Below, one piece after another: positions 49,731 through 58,703 of a stretch of 64,000 bases of DNA (position 1 is its first letter; each line of letters begins with the position of its first letter). The DNA comes from Chryseobacterium arthrosphaerae (GTDB lineage Bacteria; Bacteroidota; Bacteroidia; Flavobacteriales; Weeksellaceae). The position numbers and the translations under genes are program-made. The DNA is taken from positions 1 through 64,000 of the forward strand of contig NZ_MAYG01000001.1 of the NCBI RefSeq assembly GCF_001684965.1, in the 5' to 3' direction. The notes under the pieces are model-generated. The model made no database searches and was not told the origin of the DNA. It saw only the letters and a program-made list of their open reading frames with translations.

Positions 49731-50318
49731 ATGACTGACATATTTGAAAATTACCTATCCTCAACAGGAGGATTATCAGCTGAGGAAATCAACTTTTCTG
49801 TAAAATTCTTCAAACCGGTTCACTTAAAAAAAGGTGATTTTTTTATTCGTGAAGATGAACCCTGCCGCCATATTGGATTTATTGCCAGTGGTGCTGTAAA
49901 AGCATATGCTGTCGACAAAGAAGGAAAGGAAAATATAACCTGCTTTAAGTTTGAAAATGAATTTGTCACCTCATTTCCGGAGTTTGTGAAGCAGGAAAAA
50001 TCAAAAAGGAGTATCAGGGCTATAGAAGATTGTGTAATCTATAGGATAGGATATGCAGACTATCAGCATCTGCTTGGCAAGGTCACTGCCTGGAACGGAG
50101 TGATAAAATGGGTGATGGAGCAGGAGTATAACCAAAAGGAACGGTATCTGCTGAATTACAATAACAGGTCGGCTGTGGATAAATACCGTCATATCCTGTC
50201 AGACGAACCGATGCTCGTTCAACGCACCACCACGCAGGATCTGGCCTCATACCTGGGCGTTACCCAGCGATCGCTTACACGGGCAAAGGGACAGATACAC
50301 AGGCCCAACACATTATAG
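49731..50318 (+). CDS. Crp/Fnr-family transcriptional regulator
   Basis: A 195-residue regulator has a cyclic-nucleotide-binding fold (LKKGDFFIREDEPCRHIGFIASG; FENEFVTSFPEFVKQEK) and a short C-terminal winged-helix HTH (TQDLASYLGVTQRSLTRAKGQ). The last helix-turn-helix is shorter than usual. The start at 49731 gives MTDIFENYLSS. An AGGACAAA half-site lies in its leader (49712-49719), matching the palindrome upstream of the next gene, so autoregulation is possible. It is adjacent to the MBL-fold gene, which is its likely target. Confidence 0.9.
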   Translation: MTDIFENYLSSTGGLSAEEINFSVKFFKPVHLKKGDFFIREDEPCRHIGFIASGAVKAYAVDKEGKENITCFKFENEFVTSFPEFVKQEKSKRSIRAIEDCVIYRIGYADYQHLLGKVTAWNGVIKWVMEQEYNQKERYLLNYNNRSAVDKYRHILSDEPMLVQRTTTQDLASYLGVTQRSLTRAKGQIHRPNTL

Positions 50319-50330
50319 GACAAATGTCCT
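50317..50330. promoter_or_regulatory. Candidate Crp/Fnr operator before the MBL-fold gene
   Basis: A perfect palindrome AGGACAAATGTCCT overlaps the regulator's stop codon. It sits two bases upstream of the -33 element of the next promoter. A half-site copy lies in the regulator's leader at 49712. Confidence 0.6.
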
Positions 50331-50332
50331 TA

Positions 50333-50361
50333 TTTGGGCTCCTGTCAGCAATGTAGATTTG
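50333..50361 (+). promoter_or_regulatory. Promoter of the MBL-fold hydrolase gene
   Basis: TTTG (50333-50336), a 17-base spacer and TAGATTTG (50354-50361) match the -33/-7 consensus, 13 bases before the ATG at 50375. Confidence 0.65.
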
Positions 50362-50374
50362 CACAAAAAAAATT

Positions 50375-51064
50375 ATGCTACGTCAAATTGCTCCTGAAGT
50401 ATTCCACATTCCACTGATGCCACGAAATAGCATCAATTGCTATATTATCGAAGGTGTATTGGTAGACTCCGGAATACGGAGTTCCTATACCACTGTAAAG
50501 AAAGCGCTCCACAAAATCCCTGTTGATCAGCATATACTGACACATGCGCATGCAGACCATCAGGGCTGTAGCGATCAGATATGTGCTGAATTCGGAATTC
50601 CTTTACTGTGTCATCCCGATGAAATTTTCAGGACTGAAACAGGTATGGTAACCACAGATTACCCCAACTCACAACATTGGGTGGCAAAGCTTCAGCAAAA
50701 GTACTGGGCAGGCCAGGGGCATAAAGTAGACAGAACAGTCGTTGAAAATGATAAAATCGGAAACTTCCGGGTAATAGAAACACCCGGACACTCACCGGGT
50801 CATATTTCTTTATTCAGGGAGCGGGATGGTGTACTGATCATTGGTGATGCAGCTACAAATATGAACCTGCTTACTACAGTACCCGGACTGCATCTTCCAC
50901 CAAACATGTTTACATCAGACCAGCAGCGCAACGTCAGGTCGCTCTGGAAATTAGCAAAACTGAACCCTTCTGTTATCTGCTTCGGCCATGGACCGGTTAT
51001 GCAAAATACAGATCGGAAGTTTGAGCAATTTGTGGCTAAATGCAGTGCGGCTATTTTAGGATAG
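50375..51064 (+). CDS. MBL-fold metallo-hydrolase
   Basis: A 229-residue metallo-beta-lactamase-fold protein has the metal site HAHADH (residues 57-62), a second His in ETPGHSPGHISL, the bridging Asp in IIGDAA, and the last His in CFGHGPV. The family includes thioesterases, glyoxalase II-like and beta-lactamase-like enzymes, and the substrate is not evident. It has its own promoter and a Crp/Fnr-type operator upstream. The regulator gene is 56 bases away. Confidence 0.92.
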   Translation: MLRQIAPEVFHIPLMPRNSINCYIIEGVLVDSGIRSSYTTVKKALHKIPVDQHILTHAHADHQGCSDQICAEFGIPLLCHPDEIFRTETGMVTTDYPNSQHWVAKLQQKYWAGQGHKVDRTVVENDKIGNFRVIETPGHSPGHISLFRERDGVLIIGDAATNMNLLTTVPGLHLPPNMFTSDQQRNVRSLWKLAKLNPSVICFGHGPVMQNTDRKFEQFVAKCSAAILG

Positions 51065-51275
51065 ATCGGACTGTAATCGGATCAGTTTCAAAAGTTGGGG
51101 GTACTATTGTTTGTATTGATGGAATTGAATTAATGCGAAGTTTTATCACCTTATGTCATATTCCTGAGGAGGAAAAGAATAGAATTCATGAAATTGATTC
51201 TTATAAAGCAGATATAGTCATGTACCTCCTTCTTTAGTTGATATTGAATCATTGAATTCAGAATCAAATAACAAC

Positions 51276-51308
51276 AAAAAACCTCATCATAAAAATGATG
51301 AGGTTTTT
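51276..51308 (-). terminator. Terminator of the second tRNA cluster
   Basis: CCTCATCAT pairs with ATGATGAGG across AAAA. A T-run follows on the minus strand (plus-strand A-run around 51275-51280). A T-run on the right also allows bidirectional use. Confidence 0.85.
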
Positions 51309-51309
51309 G

Positions 51310-51383
51310 TGAGCGCGAAAGGATTCGAACCTTTGACCGTCTGCTTAGAAGGCAGATGCTCTATCCAGCTGAGCTACGCACCC
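51310..51383 (-). tRNA. tRNA-Arg (anticodon TCT), copy 3
   Basis: The body is identical to the tRNA-Arg copies at 31979 and 32242. It is the last tRNA of a Ser-Pro-Arg operon on the minus strand and is followed directly by the terminator. Confidence 0.96.
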
Positions 51384-51425
51384 TTAAAAGTTGATTCCCG
51401 CTTAGTCAATAAGCGCATTAAAAAG

Positions 51426-51500
51426 TCGGGGCGGCAGGATTCGAACCTGCGACCTCCTGGTCCCAAACCAGGCGCGATGACCGGACTACGCTACGCCCCG
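51426..51500 (-). tRNA. tRNA-Pro (anticodon TGG), copy 3
   Basis: The body is identical to the copies at 32071 and 32330, with anticodon loop TTTGGGA. It lies 42 bases upstream of tRNA-Arg copy 3. Confidence 0.96.
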
Positions 51501-51515
51501 AATATATAAGAAGAG

Positions 51516-51600
51516 CGGAGGGTAAGGGATTCGAACCCTTGCGACACTTTCGCGTCGACAGTTTAGCAAACTGCTCCGTTAACCACTCCGGCAACCCTCC
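51516..51600 (-). tRNA. tRNA-Ser (anticodon GCT)
   Basis: This 85-base tRNA has a long variable arm. The acceptor is GGAGGGT, the anticodon loop TTGCTAA gives GCT, and the T-arm contains GGGTTCGAATCCC. It is the first gene of the three-tRNA operon. Confidence 0.95.
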
Positions 51601-51644
51601 TTTTTGTTTATTTTTTAATGATCGTTGTTCCGTTATTGCGAGTG

Positions 51645-51676
51645 CAAATATAGAACAGATTTCTTTATTTACCAAA
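51645..51676 (-). promoter_or_regulatory. Promoter of the Ser-Pro-Arg tRNA operon
   Basis: On the minus strand TTTG (51673-51676), a 20-base spacer and TATATTTG (51645-51652) match the -33/-7 consensus, 44 bases before the tRNA-Ser 5' end. Confidence 0.6.
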
Positions 51677-51736
51677 TAAAATTCAAGAAAAATTTAACGT
51701 ATTTTTGAAGTAATAAATTGTTAAAAACCCAAACTG

Positions 51737-52762
51737 ATGCGTAAGACATTATATATCATCGGATTAAGCACTTTTGTTTTTTCATGTACTTCCCAGCAAA
51801 ATGTGAAAAAAAATACTTACAAACCGAAAACCCCGGTAGCACAGACGAAACCAGCCGTTCAGACACCGGCTCCGGCAGCGCCAAAACCAAAAGTTGTATC
51901 CGATCACGGAGTGGATTTTTTTACAACCAACATAGCAGATCCTGCCAAAAATGATAATACGGCAAGCTATGGTTCTATAGTATCTGCAAAACCGGCCGGA
52001 TATAAAGTGGTAAAAACTTATTTCCCTGCCGTTGCACAAAACTTCAGACAGCGTTATCTGATATTGCATTATACGGCTCTTCCGGACGATAAGTCAGTTA
52101 CTGTTCTTACCCAGCAGGCTGTAAGTGCCCATTATCTTGTAAATAATACAGGAGATAATGAGATCTATCAGTTGGTAGATGAAAACAAACGTGCATATCA
52201 TGCCGGTGTAAGTTCATGGAGAAATGACAAGAATCTTAATGATACTTCCATAGGAATTGAAATTGTCAACACAGGATATACAACAGACAGTACCGGTAAA
52301 AGAATATTTGCATCATTCAGTGATGATCAGATGAAAAAAGTGGCGGCGCTGGTCAAAGATATTGTTACAAGATACCAGATTCCACCAACTAATGTATTGG
52401 CTCATGCAGACATAGCCCCTACAAGAAAACAGGATCCGGGTCCTATGTTCCCATGGAAGAAGCTATATGATCAATACCAGATAGGAATGTGGTACGATGA
52501 AGCGGCCAAGCAAAATTACTTCGATCTTGCCCAGACAGAATTTGTTACAAGATATAGCGATCCTACGTTTATTTTCAGCATCCAGACGGCATTACAGAAA
52601 TTTGGATACGGAATGGAGCTGAGCGGGAAATGGGATGATGCTACCAAGAAAACAATTGAGGCTTTCCAGTATCATTTCCGTCCGCAAAACTATGACGGAG
52701 TGATGGATGCCGAAACATGGGCGATACTGCAGGCTTTAAACTTAAAGTATCCGGCAAAATAA
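51737..52762 (+). CDS. N-acetylmuramoyl-L-alanine amidase lipoprotein with peptidoglycan-binding domain
   Basis: This 341-residue lipoprotein has a type II signal (GLSTFVFSCTSQ), a Pro/Ala/Lys-rich linker, and an amidase_2 domain. The amidase shows zinc-site motifs LILHYTALP, AYHAGVSSW and LAHADIAPTRKQDPG, and IGIEIVN. A C-terminal peptidoglycan_binding_1 domain (IQTALQKFGYGMELSGKWDDATKKTIEAFQ) follows. It cleaves the amide between muramic acid and the stem peptide. A -7-like TATTTTTG lies at 51700-51707. Confidence 0.93.
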   Translation: MRKTLYIIGLSTFVFSCTSQQNVKKNTYKPKTPVAQTKPAVQTPAPAAPKPKVVSDHGVDFFTTNIADPAKNDNTASYGSIVSAKPAGYKVVKTYFPAVAQNFRQRYLILHYTALPDDKSVTVLTQQAVSAHYLVNNTGDNEIYQLVDENKRAYHAGVSSWRNDKNLNDTSIGIEIVNTGYTTDSTGKRIFASFSDDQMKKVAALVKDIVTRYQIPPTNVLAHADIAPTRKQDPGPMFPWKKLYDQYQIGMWYDEAAKQNYFDLAQTEFVTRYSDPTFIFSIQTALQKFGYGMELSGKWDDATKKTIEAFQYHFRPQNYDGVMDAETWAILQALNLKYPAK

Positions 52763-52773
52763 ATTCAAATTAA

Positions 52774-52797
52774 AGCGCATCGTTTAGATGCGTTTTT
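52774..52797 (+). terminator. Terminator after the amidase gene
   Basis: GCGCATC pairs with GATGCGT over a short loop, followed by a T-run. Confidence 0.82.
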
Positions 52798-52835
52798 GCT
52801 ATCTTTAAACGATCAAAAACAGTAAAATATCTGTA

Positions 52836-54236
52836 ATGGAAAATTTCAGAAAAGAAAGCGATCTATTGGGCGAACTGAATGTGCCGCTAGACGCTTATTA
52901 TGGGGTTCAGACACAACGAGCTATCAACAATTTCAAAATTTCAGGACAGCTTTTGTCTTCATATCCTGAGTTCATCAAAGGTTTGGCTTTTGTAAAAAAA
53001 GCAGCAGCAAAAACAAATTATGAACTGGGACTTCTTGACGAAAACCTGTATTTTAAAATAGCAGAAGCTTGTGACGAAATTGTAGAAGGAAAATATCATG
53101 ACCAGTTTCCGGTAGATATGATCCAGGGTGGGGCAGGAACTTCCATCAATATGAATGCAAACGAAGTAATCGCCAACATCGTATTGGAGAAATTAGGAAA
53201 AAATAAAGGAGAATATGAATTCTGCTCTCCTAACGATCATATCAACCTTTCCCAGTCTACCAATGATGCCTATCCTACAGCGATCAAAATGGGATTGCTG
53301 CAGATGAATGCAGGGCTTGTAGAAAGACTTGAAAGTATTGTAGCTGCTTTCCGTGCGAAAGGAGTAGAGTTCCAGGATGTGATCAAAATGGGACGTACCC
53401 AGCTTCAGGATGCTGTACCAATGACTTTAGGACAGGAATTTGAGGCTTATGCAGCCACTTTAGAGGAAGATATTTCCAAACTGAATAACAATGCCGGCCT
53501 TTTTGTAGAAGTGAATATGGGGGCAACAGCTATCGGAACAGGATTAAATGCTCCGGTAGGCTATGCAACCCTTTGTGCTAAAAACCTGGCCCAGATTACA
53601 GGTTTCCCGATTGTTTCGGCGCCGGACCTGGTAGAAGCAACACCTGACACAGGTTCGTATGTTATCTATTCTTCAGCCACAAAACGTCTTGCTGTGAAAC
53701 TGTCAAAGATCTGTAATGACCTGAGATTATTATCATCAGGACCAAGAGCCGGTCTTTTTGAGATCAACCTTCCTCCGATGCAGCCGGGATCATCCATCAT
53801 GCCGGGGAAAGTAAACCCTGTTATCCCGGAAGTGGTGAACCAGGTTTGCTTCAAAGTATTCGGAAATGACCTTACAGTAACTTTTGCCGCAGAAGCAGGA
53901 CAACTACAGCTTAACGTAATGGAACCGGTACTTTCACATGCTATCATGGAAAATATCAATTTCCTTTGCAATGCATTAGACACGCTTCGTGACAAATGTG
54001 TAACAGGAATTACAGCCAATAAGGAAGTTTGTCTGAATATGGTAAAACACAGCATTGGTATTGTAACAGCCTTGAACCCATATATCGGTTATAAGCAGTC
54101 GACACAGATCGCAAAAGAAGCATTGGAAACCGGAAAAAGTGTTTACAACCTTGTCCTTGAGAAAGGAGTTCTTTCACAGGAGAAACTGGATGAAATTCTT
54201 GATCCGAAAAATATGCTGAAACCGCATAACAAATAA
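52836..54236 (+). CDS. aspA: Aspartate ammonia-lyase
   Basis: This 466-residue enzyme of the fumarase/aspartase superfamily matches the usual length. The start is MENFRKESDLLGELNVP, with GVQTQRAINNF, the GAGTSINMNANEVIAN and SQSTNDAYPT segments, and the signature loop GSSIMPGKVNP. It converts aspartate to fumarate and ammonia. It is flanked by terminators on both sides, so it is monocistronic. Confidence 0.95.
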   Translation: MENFRKESDLLGELNVPLDAYYGVQTQRAINNFKISGQLLSSYPEFIKGLAFVKKAAAKTNYELGLLDENLYFKIAEACDEIVEGKYHDQFPVDMIQGGAGTSINMNANEVIANIVLEKLGKNKGEYEFCSPNDHINLSQSTNDAYPTAIKMGLLQMNAGLVERLESIVAAFRAKGVEFQDVIKMGRTQLQDAVPMTLGQEFEAYAATLEEDISKLNNNAGLFVEVNMGATAIGTGLNAPVGYATLCAKNLAQITGFPIVSAPDLVEATPDTGSYVIYSSATKRLAVKLSKICNDLRLLSSGPRAGLFEINLPPMQPGSSIMPGKVNPVIPEVVNQVCFKVFGNDLTVTFAAEAGQLQLNVMEPVLSHAIMENINFLCNALDTLRDKCVTGITANKEVCLNMVKHSIGIVTALNPYIGYKQSTQIAKEALETGKSVYNLVLEKGVLSQEKLDEILDPKNMLKPHNK

Positions 54237-54244
54237 TAAAAAAC

Positions 54245-54283
54245 AATAAGTGGTAAATGACCTCAAAAAATTTACCACTTATT
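54245..54283 (+). terminator. Terminator after aspA
   Basis: A 13-bp perfect stem (AATAAGTGGTAAA, 54245-54257, with 54271-54283) has a 13-base loop. The following T-run is weak. Confidence 0.7.
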
Positions 54284-54306
54284 ATTCATCATTTATACCA
54301 TAATTC

Positions 54307-55161
54307 GTGAGGTTTTTAATTATAATTCCTGCCCATAACGAAGAAGACAACCTCTCATTTACCCTTGATTCTTTAAAGCTGCAAAGCCACAGAGATTTCA
54401 AAACAGTGGTAGTGAATGACGGTTCCACAGACAGAACTCCTGAAATTATAAAAGCCTATACAGGAACTGATAGCAGGTTTGAAACCGTTAATCTTCAGAA
54501 ATCTGAACACCAGCCAGGTTCCAAGGTGGTGCATGCCTTTAAAAGCGGCCTGCAGACAAAAGCTGTTGATGAATTTGATATCATCTGTAAATTTGATGCC
54601 GATATCATCCTTCCGGAACATTATCTTGAAACAGTGGTCAATGCTTTTACACAGAACCCTGAATACGGATTGACAGGAGGGCTATTGTATGTAGAAAAAG
54701 ACGGAAACTGGGTATATGAAGGGAATTCCAATAAGCATCACGTAAGAGGACCTATGAAGGCTTACCGTAAAGAATGCTTTATTCAGATGGGGGGCCTGAG
54801 AGAAACATTAGGCTGGGATAATATCGACTCTGTTCTGCTGGAAAACCTGGGCTGGAAAGAAGTTGTTATTCCGGAACTTCACGTAAAGCTGATTAAAGTA
54901 AAGGGAGCTGACTACACCATCAGACCGGCAGATTACTATGGCAGGTATTTCTATTTCTTAGGGCTGAACAGGTTCCTGGCTTATATTGCCGCTTCAAAAG
55001 AAGCAATGAAAAGCAAATCTCCATCGTTTTTCTTTGATATCATTAATGCTTATGAAAGCTGCAGATCAAAGAAACTTGAACTTAAGATCACTAAAGAGGA
55101 ACAAAAAGTGGTTAATAACCAACGCTGGAAAATGTTGAAGAAAAAATGGCTGAAGATATAG
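54307..55161 (+). CDS. Family 2 glycosyltransferase
   Basis: This 284-residue GT-A enzyme begins RFLIIIPAHNEEDNL and has VVVNDGSTDRTPEI and KFDADIILPEHY (DxD). The start codon is GTG at 54307. It probably transfers a sugar in surface glycan synthesis. It heads a cluster with a GT-like gene, a flippase and a methyltransferase in convergent arrangement. Confidence 0.92.
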   Translation: MRFLIIIPAHNEEDNLSFTLDSLKLQSHRDFKTVVVNDGSTDRTPEIIKAYTGTDSRFETVNLQKSEHQPGSKVVHAFKSGLQTKAVDEFDIICKFDADIILPEHYLETVVNAFTQNPEYGLTGGLLYVEKDGNWVYEGNSNKHHVRGPMKAYRKECFIQMGGLRETLGWDNIDSVLLENLGWKEVVIPELHVKLIKVKGADYTIRPADYYGRYFYFLGLNRFLAYIAASKEAMKSKSPSFFFDIINAYESCRSKKLELKITKEEQKVVNNQRWKMLKKKWLKI

Positions 55162-55234
55162 AGGGAAAAACATCGTCATGAAGCTGCTTTAAAAACCGGC
55201 GTTATCATAAACAAAACGGAATATATTCAATTGG

Positions 55235-55288
55235 AACGGGCTTTAGCCCGTTTAAACAAAACAGGAAAAATCAATTGGCTTTAGCCAA
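55235..55288. repeat. Bipartite palindromic repeat, family B (second full copy)
   Basis: Palindrome 1 is AACGGGCTTTAGCCCGTT (55235-55252). Palindrome 2 is TTGGCTTTAGCCAA (55275-55288). The spacing is 22 bases, the same as at 29465-29516. Confidence 0.85.
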
Positions 55289-55325
55289 AAACTTATAAAA
55301 TCAAAGACATAATCCCTATCAGCAG

Positions 55326-56372
55326 GTGAAAAAAATAGCTTACATAGAAATCGATACTCATGCAGAAATTGCGCAGGCTTTCATAGATGTTATGAAAGGA
55401 GCCCAGGATTTTGCTGTAGACTATTATTTTTCAAAAAAAATTAAAGATCAGGTCATTTCACATGATGAATCCGTGTTTTTATCAGACAGTTCAATGATCC
55501 TGGAGCAGCTGAAAGTGAAAAAATATGATCTGGTGATTATAGGAACCGTTCATCGCTATTTCAATACGTTTTTTGCCCTCACAAAAAAATATAATACAGC
55601 TATTATTACTCACAATCTCAACTTTATCAATGCTTCAAAAATAAATCTTTTTCGAAGTATTTTTAAAGGTGATGTGATATTCAGATTAAAGCTATGGCTG
55701 AAGGAAGGTCTGTTTTATAAAACGAAGGTCTATCAGAATTCCGGGGCTCTTCTGGTGCTGGATGAAGTATTGGTTTCAGGAAAATATCAGTTTTTACCCC
55801 TGTTTTACACAAGAAATTTTGATAAGACCGGAAATAAAGAACTTACGGTGGTTATTCCCGGGGGAGTTTCACAGAAAAGAAGGGATTATCATTATATTTT
55901 TAAAACCATCCGGGCTATAAAAAACACAGATCAGTGTGAATTTGTATTCCTTGGAAAAGCAGCCGGCCATGAACTGAAGGAGCTTGAAAGTTTATCTTCA
56001 CAACTGCCGGACAATATCAGGATCACTTACTTTCCTGAAAGAGTGCCTTCAGAAGGTTTTGAAAAATGGATGCAGAAAGCTGATGTCCTGTGGTGTCCGA
56101 TCCGGCAGGGAACAGAGTTTTTCAGCATGAAAGAAACCTACGGAATCACTAAGATGACCGGAAATATAGGTGATGCTATAACTTATGGTAAACTGGCGAT
56201 TTTCCCGCAGAATTATCCGTCGAAACTGCATTTTATCATTCCGGAAAAAGAAAATATCTTTGAGCAGTTAAAAGAAGTTTCAGCCATACATTTCGACTTT
56301 CAGAAAGTCTACGGAAAGGAAGAGGTTCAGCATGATCTGAAGCGCCTTTTAAGCAGTCTTATTCACATTTAA
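55326..56372 (+). CDS. Putative GT-B glycosyltransferase
   Basis: A 348-residue protein starts at GTG 55326 with KKIAYIEIDTHAEIAQAFID. The C-terminal half has a GT4-like Rossmann layout (LTVVIPGGVSQKRRDYHYIF; EFVFLGKAAG; FEKWMQKADVLWCPI; ITKMTGNIGDAITYGKLAI). No catalytic motif is obvious, so the assignment is by fold and context. It ends 19 bases before the convergent flippase. Confidence 0.7.
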   Translation: MKKIAYIEIDTHAEIAQAFIDVMKGAQDFAVDYYFSKKIKDQVISHDESVFLSDSSMILEQLKVKKYDLVIIGTVHRYFNTFFALTKKYNTAIITHNLNFINASKINLFRSIFKGDVIFRLKLWLKEGLFYKTKVYQNSGALLVLDEVLVSGKYQFLPLFYTRNFDKTGNKELTVVIPGGVSQKRRDYHYIFKTIRAIKNTDQCEFVFLGKAAGHELKELESLSSQLPDNIRITYFPERVPSEGFEKWMQKADVLWCPIRQGTEFFSMKETYGITKMTGNIGDAITYGKLAIFPQNYPSKLHFIIPEKENIFEQLKEVSAIHFDFQKVYGKEEVQHDLKRLLSSLIHI

Positions 56373-56391
56373 GACAGAATCCTTCCTGATT

Positions 56392-57870
56392 TTATTTGAT
56401 TTTTAAAATACTTTTAATAAACCGCATGTTCAGATAATCTTCAATCGGGAATATTTTCGTGAAATAATTACCGATGTAGATCAGTACTAAAACAACCGCA
56501 GGCTTATAAACCAGGTTGATGAAGTTGCTGTTGAAGTTCGGAAGAACAATAGCTACGGTGATCGCCAGAGTACAGATAATGGAAACAAAGATCATTTCAA
56601 TGCTCAGAGGTGAAACTTTGAACATGATATAATTGAAAATGATTTTCACGACATTATAAATGGTCAGAGAAATAGCTGTAGACAGGGCAATTCCAATCAG
56701 TTTGAGATCTGTGTTTTTAATGAAATAATAATTCAGCCCAATCGTTAATCCTGCCAATAAAAGCATGACCAGAATATTGAATCTGTAATACTTGGAAAGG
56801 GAAATAATATTTCCGTTGAAACCGGTTGCCAGATCGATCAGCACCGCAGAACCCCAGATCCAGACTACAGGTTCGTATTCCCTGAGCATGGTTCCGTTTT
56901 TCGGCATGAATTGCGTCAGGTAAGGAAAGCCTACCATAATGCATGAGAAGAGCACTGCTCCCAGGAAATATAATGTTAAAGAGGTTTTCTTGTGAAATCT
57001 GTCCAGATCTTCCATGTCACCGTCAGCCAGATTTTTGCTGATAATTGGTGCTGAAATATTAAACAGCCCCAGCTGTGGAATTGAAATCAGGGAAATCAGG
57101 GCATAGAGAACAGAATAAATACCATTTTCCTCCATTCCCATAAACTCTCCGATCATAAAACTATTGATGGCCAGGTAATTTCCAAACGTTCCCAGAAAAC
57201 CGAAGAAACTGTAATTCATAAATTCCTTCCAGAAATTATTCTTTTTGAAATAATCCGTACTGAAATCAAAATGAATCTTCTCAAGCTTATTGGTGTAATA
57301 AATATAACCGAAAAGCATTAACGCAAATACGCCGAAGAAAAACGCCAGTGCAATATTCTGAGACAGGGAAAAATAAAAGAACAGGCAAAAAGCACCAAGA
57401 TTGGCTATTTTAGGAAAAAGATTGTCAAAAATATTAGAGACAACGATTCTTTTATAATTGGAAGTGTATTTGTTGAAAATAGCACAGAGTGACAGTATCA
57501 AAATTAAAGGCAGGATAATTTCTTTAATTTTCCAGGCTTCCGAATGAATGAACTTCGGATAAAAATACGGAAGAATAAAGAATACCGTGGTGAATATGAG
57601 AAAGTTGATCAAGATCGTAATCAGCGAAAGCGAAAGCATATTCTGATTTTTACCGTCTTTCTGCAGGGAGTTAAAAAACTTTACATTCGCATATGAGATT
57701 CCGAATACCACAAAAGGAACAAGCATTTCAGCAGTCTGCATACTGTAGCGAAGCTTTCCATAAAATTCAAAATCATTCGGAAAAATGAATATTGCGGAAA
57801 CCGTGCCCAGCAAAAAACCAATATAACCGATAATGGAATATTTGAAGCCTTGTCTCGCTACTACACTCAT
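56392..57870 (-). CDS. Polysaccharide flippase (Wzx-like, MOP superfamily)
   Basis: This 492-residue, 12-14-helix membrane protein starts MSVVARQGFKYSIIGYIGFLLG and shows the oligosaccharide-flippase pattern. It likely moves lipid-linked glycan units across the inner membrane. It follows the methyltransferase gene by nine bases on the same strand and shares a short gap with the convergent glycosyltransferase genes. Confidence 0.9.
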   Translation of the reverse strand: MSVVARQGFKYSIIGYIGFLLGTVSAIFIFPNDFEFYGKLRYSMQTAEMLVPFVVFGISYANVKFFNSLQKDGKNQNMLSLSLITILINFLIFTTVFFILPYFYPKFIHSEAWKIKEIILPLILILSLCAIFNKYTSNYKRIVVSNIFDNLFPKIANLGAFCLFFYFSLSQNIALAFFFGVFALMLFGYIYYTNKLEKIHFDFSTDYFKKNNFWKEFMNYSFFGFLGTFGNYLAINSFMIGEFMGMEENGIYSVLYALISLISIPQLGLFNISAPIISKNLADGDMEDLDRFHKKTSLTLYFLGAVLFSCIMVGFPYLTQFMPKNGTMLREYEPVVWIWGSAVLIDLATGFNGNIISLSKYYRFNILVMLLLAGLTIGLNYYFIKNTDLKLIGIALSTAISLTIYNVVKIIFNYIMFKVSPLSIEMIFVSIICTLAITVAIVLPNFNSNFINLVYKPAVVLVLIYIGNYFTKIFPIEDYLNMRFIKSILKIK

Positions 57871-57879
57871 AAAGTTGTT

Positions 57880-58674
57880 TTAAATGTTTTTAGGTATAAA
57901 AATAATATTGTTGATGTACTGAGTTTTATTTTTTTCGTCGTTTGTATTTTGCAATATAATTTCTTCTGTAAGAGATTCCAGCGTAAAGCTGTTCCGGTTG
58001 AGGTACTTGGCGTTATATCCCCAGCTTTCCACTTCGGAAATTTCTGTCCATATAGGTGTTTGGTGGTGTCTCTGTTCCATTTCAACCATTAAGGTAGGGT
58101 GGAACTGTCTGATGGTTTCTCTGGCTCCGGAAAGGGTTTTTATTTCATTTCCTTCAACGTCTATTTTGATGAAATCCAGCCTGTTGAAATGTTCGAGGGC
58201 AGCCCATTCATCGAGCTTGATCACTTTTACCTGTTCCGTATAGCTTTTTTCTTCTCCTTTTTCTTTGTAAGAAGTATTTAAAGTCCCGCGGGAAGCAATT
58301 GTTTTTCCGTTGATTACCGGAACTTTAAATTCCGCCATCATATTTTCGTCAGAAAGGGCAAGAGGAAGAATGCGCATGGAGGGAAACAGTCTTTTCAACC
58401 GTCTGTACAGTTTTTTATTGGGTTCAAAACCATAAATATGTTCATGATCCAATTTATCTTCCAGCTGATAGAGGAAGGTTCCTACATTCGCACCAATGTC
58501 CAGTATTACAGCATTTTTAGGAAGGTATTCTTTGATCCATACCAGTTCCGGTTCTACATTGCGTTCCGAAAAATTATTTTTATTAAGATTGTTTAAGTTC
58601 TTAAAGTATCTTTTTTTGTAGAAATTCGGACTTATATATTGTAGTTTTTCTGCAATTTTTTGGTATAAAGACAT
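57880..58674 (-). CDS. FkbM-family methyltransferase
   Basis: This 264-residue SAM-dependent methyltransferase has motif I AVILDIGANVGTFLY, then FEPNKKLYRRL, FIKIDVEGNEIKTL and HPTLMVEMEQRH, the FkbM pattern. It probably methylates a sugar or glycan. The open frame extends to 58698, but that codon is a TTG within the -7 box (58696-58703), so ATG 58674 is the start. The flippase gene starts nine bases downstream. Confidence 0.92.
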   Translation of the reverse strand: MSLYQKIAEKLQYISPNFYKKRYFKNLNNLNKNNFSERNVEPELVWIKEYLPKNAVILDIGANVGTFLYQLEDKLDHEHIYGFEPNKKLYRRLKRLFPSMRILPLALSDENMMAEFKVPVINGKTIASRGTLNTSYKEKGEEKSYTEQVKVIKLDEWAALEHFNRLDFIKIDVEGNEIKTLSGARETIRQFHPTLMVEMEQRHHQTPIWTEISEVESWGYNAKYLNRNSFTLESLTEEIILQNTNDEKNKTQYINNIIFIPKNI

Positions 58675-58695
58675 CCTGAGCTTTTTGACGAACAG

Positions 58696-58703
58696 CAAAG
58701 ATA
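58696..58703 (-). promoter_or_regulatory. -7 promoter box for the methyltransferase-flippase operon
   Basis: TATCTTTG on the minus strand matches TAnnTTTG, 21 bases before the ATG. A matching -33 element is not evident. Confidence 0.5.

Noticed and set aside
51040..51237. A 65-codon ORF overlapping the end of the MBL gene
   Set aside because: It overlaps the MBL gene by 25 bases, has no recognised family and no promoter. It could be the remnant of a lost gene, but there is no positive evidence.
51252..51675. ORFs over the second tRNA cluster on both strands
   Set aside because: They are spurious translations of tRNA-Arg, -Pro and -Ser.
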